Shown piece by piece: positions 8,114 to 9,123 of a stretch of DNA of 9,123 nucleotides (position 1 is the first letter of the stretch; the number at the start of each line of letters is the position of its first letter). The position numbers and the translations under genes were made by a program. Source of the DNA: an uncultured bacterium (GTDB lineage Bacteria > Bacillota > Clostridia > Lachnospirales > Lachnospiraceae); the NCBI GenBank assembly GCA_905214855.1, contig CAJMNU010000056.1:1-9123 (forward strand), written 5' to 3'. Under the pieces are notes generated by a model, which saw nothing but the letters and a program-made list of their open reading frames with translations, did not search any database and had not been told where the DNA came from.

Positions 8114-8187
8114 CATCCAGATCTCATTGACAAAACGCACTTTTTTATAAAAGACAAAGAACAGCAAGTGCTTGCTGTCGCTCGCAT
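8113..8187 (-). other. Possible 24-codon leader peptide reading frame
   Basis: An ATG at 8185-8187 opens a 24-residue frame that runs through the terminator-like hairpin and stops at TGA (8113-8115). The stop overlaps an in-frame ATG of the downstream gene as ATGA. AGGGAG lies about 10 nt before the ATG and GCAGGG directly abuts it. The peptide holds a Cys-Cys pair encoded within the shared hairpin arm. Translation through this region would melt the hairpin. It is short and could be chance, so it is given as a candidate only. Confidence 0.25.
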
Positions 8188-8199
8188 CCCTGCTGTTCT
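8147..8199 (-). terminator. Terminator-like hairpin with two alternative 5' arms
   Basis: On the minus strand the 3' arm CTTGCTGTTCT can pair in two exclusive ways. An outer 5' arm AGAACAGCAGG gives 11 bp with one G-U pair and a 20-nt loop. An inner arm ACAGCAAG gives 8 bp with a very tight loop (8161-8178). Either fold is followed by a T-rich run TTGTCTTTTAT. It could end transcripts of the phosphoesterase gene upstream (stop at 8291), attenuate the operon from the promoter at 8225-8253, or both. The T run is interrupted, so termination may be partial. Confidence 0.55.
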
Positions 8200-8224
8200 C
8201 CCTGCAAGAGTTTTCTTTACTCTC

Positions 8225-8253
8225 ATTCTATCATATCTGATTTTGTGTTGCAA
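8225..8253 (-). promoter_or_regulatory. Extended -10 promoter of the DxDxDG/DUF3160/CapA/GH3 operon
   Basis: On the minus strand TTGCAA (8248-8253) and TAGAAT (8225-8230) are separated by exactly 17 nt, with TGA directly before the -10 box (extended -10). The -10 matches TATAAT at 5/6 and the -35 matches TTGACA at 4/6. It lies downstream of the phosphoesterase stop at 8291 and is the best promoter seen for the four-gene operon. Confidence 0.7.
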
Positions 8254-8263
8254 TAGATGCAAC
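8247..8263. promoter_or_regulatory. Inverted repeat overlapping the -35 box, candidate operator
   Basis: GTTGCA and TGCAAC form a perfect 6-bp inverted repeat with a 5-nt spacer, and the left half coincides with the -35 hexamer of the operon promoter. No T run follows it on either strand, which argues against a terminator. A dimeric repressor bound here would block RNA polymerase. The regulator is not in the window. Confidence 0.35.
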
Positions 8264-8290
8264 TGGCTATTTCTGCAAAAGGTTTGGATT

Positions 8291-8803
8291 TTATCCTATA
8301 TTCTTCATCTTCTCTACTATCGTTTCCCAACTAATTGGCTGATAAAAAATCCTCTCTGCACTAATACAAAAGCTCTGACGACTGACATCCCGATACTGTG
8401 GGCTATTGTGTACATGTCCGAACAAGTTCGCATAAGGCATATTTTGATTCAGATAAAGAGGCTCATGGGATAAAAGATAAAAGCCACGATAAAGGATCGG
8501 CCATGGGATTGCCATGGAAAAACCCAATGTTTGCCATTCTTGTGGGGTAATATGGCAATCATGATTTCCCATGATCAGTATTTTTTCTCCTGACAACCGA
8601 TTTAAAATCTCCTTATTTTTCTCTTTTGTCTCACTCGAAAAATCTCCCAAAACATAAACACGGTCTTCTTCTCTCACACTTTCATTCCAGTTTTGGATCA
8701 ACTTTTCTTCCATCTCATCTATATTATCAAATGGTCTTTGCTCGTAATGCAAAATCCTTTCATCTCCAAAATGTGTATCTGCAATAAAAAAATCTCTGCC
8801 CAT
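8291..8803 (-). CDS. Small calcineurin-like metallophosphoesterase
   Basis: The 170-residue cytosolic protein carries the full set of calcineurin-like phosphoesterase motifs: ADTHFGD (8-14, D9 and H11), LGDFS (52-56, D54), MGNHD (78-82), LSHEP (111-115, H113) and FGHVHN (128-133). The length and the C-terminal CISAERIFYQPISWETI block fit the compact single-domain phosphoesterases common in Firmicutes and phages, related to the YfcE/Mre11-like superfamily. These bind two metal ions, typically Mn or Fe, and cleave phosphomono- or diesters; the substrate here is unknown. There is no signal peptide or extra domain. The ATG at 8803 is preceded by purine-rich GCAGAGAG and GGGAAG, an acceptable ribosome site. 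It lies 101 nt downstream of a second phosphoesterase gene on the same strand and may be co-transcribed with it. Confidence 0.9.
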   Translation of the reverse strand: MGRDFFIADTHFGDERILHYEQRPFDNIDEMEEKLIQNWNESVREEDRVYVLGDFSSETKEKNKEILNRLSGEKILIMGNHDCHITPQEWQTLGFSMAIPWPILYRGFYLLSHEPLYLNQNMPYANLFGHVHNSPQYRDVSRQSFCISAERIFYQPISWETIVEKMKNIG

Positions 8804-8904
8804 TTACTCTCTGCTTCCCTTTGTCTTTCGTACTCTCATCCCCCATCTATTTAAAAGTGAGAGATATTCTAGATAACATCTTATTCCTTATCTGATATGC
8901 AGTC

Positions 8905-9123
8905 TTACATGTCGATCCATTGTACACTGTGTTCTATCTGCCATTCCAGATCTTCCCCATGCCCTTCGTTTCCCTGCTGTGCCTGTTCCCACTCTGTATG
9001 ATATCCCAGACAAGGGCAAAGATACATTGTATCTTCTTTTTTCAATGCTTTTCTATAGTGCACATGACCACATACCGCATATGCTACATGATACTGGTTA
9101 TATAATTTTTCTAATTCTTCACT
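8905..9123 (-). CDS. Metallophosphoesterase C-terminal fragment (5' end beyond window)
   Basis: Reading the minus strand from the window edge in frame gives 72 residues ending in TAA at 8905-8907. Near its start is AVCGHVHYRK, the GHxH metal-binding motif of calcineurin-like phosphoesterases (H20 and H22 of the fragment). A short acidic, Glu/Gln/His-rich tail follows, with CPCLGYHTEWEQ (residues 36-47). The earlier motifs (DxH, GD, GNHD) would lie outside the window. The frame is open across all 219 bases and the motif sits where the family places it, so this is a genuine gene end and not a chance frame. The paired cysteines (CPC) after the motif are unusual but may simply be family-specific. 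It is probably a tandem partner of the phosphoesterase at 8291-8803. Confidence 0.75.
   Translation of the reverse strand, partial: SEELEKLYNQYHVAYAVCGHVHYRKALKKEDTMYLCPCLGYHTEWEQAQQGNEGHGEDLEWQIEHSVQWIDM

Larger units (their letters stand above)
8102..8218 (-). promoter_or_regulatory. Leader (5' UTR) of the four-gene operon, candidate attenuator
   Basis: From the start point expected about 7 nt after the -10 box (near 8218) to the ATG at 8101 there are about 117 nt. This is long for a simple Firmicute leader. It contains a strong hairpin region (8158-8199) followed by a T-rich stretch (TTGTCTTTTAT, 8147-8157), then an AT-rich segment and the ribosome site. No known riboswitch or T-box consensus is recognisable. 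The arrangement of promoter, terminator-like hairpin and gene fits transcription attenuation, or a short RNA that ends at the hairpin. Confidence 0.45.

Noticed and set aside
8102..8167. TTG start at 8167 extending the DxDxDG protein by 22 residues
   Set aside because: The TTG lies in the terminator-like hairpin and lacks a ribosome site; the ATG at 8101 has AAAGG at ideal spacing.
8168..8473. Plus-strand frame of 101 codons across the operon promoter region
   Set aside because: Overlaps the conserved C terminus of the metallophosphoesterase in antisense and the promoter; no family match and no ribosome site.
8866..8871. TAGAAT as a -10 box for the phosphoesterase at 8291-8803
   Set aside because: No acceptable -35 hexamer at 16-19 nt spacing, so not called as a promoter.
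8871..8893. AGATAA/TTATCT inverted repeat between the two phosphoesterase genes
   Set aside because: Only 6 AT-rich base pairs with an 11-nt loop and no T run; too weak to call a terminator or operator.
8920..9105. Plus-strand frame of 61 codons at the right edge
   Set aside because: Antisense to the GHVH-containing phosphoesterase fragment, which is the better-supported coding strand.

Overview
The window looks like a chromosomal segment from a low-GC Firmicute, most likely a gut Lachnospiraceae (Blautia/Dorea-like). The basis is AT-rich intergenic DNA, strong AGGAGG-type ribosome sites, ATP-dependent PEP carboxykinase, a Cache/EAL signalling protein, a DUF3160 lipoprotein and a cytosolic two-domain GH3 glycosidase. 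The taxon is inferred from gene style only. There is no rRNA, tRNA, IS element, CRISPR array or phage gene. Every gap between genes is under 200 bases.

Layout. (1) 1-531, plus strand: the 3' end of ATP-type PEP carboxykinase (pckA), followed by a strong hairpin terminator (581-624) that can serve both strands. (2) 693-1643, minus strand: a membrane-anchored Cache sensor joined directly to only the C-terminal half of an EAL domain. It appears to be an internal-deletion remnant of a Cache-GGDEF-EAL receptor, with its own candidate promoter. (3) 1737-8101, minus strand: four closely spaced genes, in transcription order a membrane-anchored protein with three DxDxDG loops, a DUF3160 lipoprotein, an anchored CapA-like protein and a GH3 glycosidase. 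Gaps are 24, 11 and 30 nt, so this is very probably one operon. (4) 8102-8253: the operon's control region. It has an extended -10 promoter, an inverted repeat over the -35 box, and a leader of about 117 nt. The leader holds two competing hairpins with one shared 3' arm before a T-rich run, and a possible 24-codon leader peptide whose TGA overlaps an ATG near the operon's first gene. (5) 8291-8803 and 8905-9123, minus strand: two tandem calcineurin-like metallophosphoesterases, the second cut by the window edge.

How the genes may work together. Three of the four operon products are predicted to lie outside the membrane (two N-terminally anchored, one lipoprotein) and the fourth is a cytosolic beta-glycosidase. 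This suggests a surface-associated system with cytosolic breakdown of a glycoside or glycan fragment, but the substrate is not readable from the sequence. The most notable points are the attenuator-like leader with its possible leader peptide, the uncharacterised DUF3160/DxDxDG/CapA/GH3 gene set, and the catalytically and topologically impaired EAL remnant.
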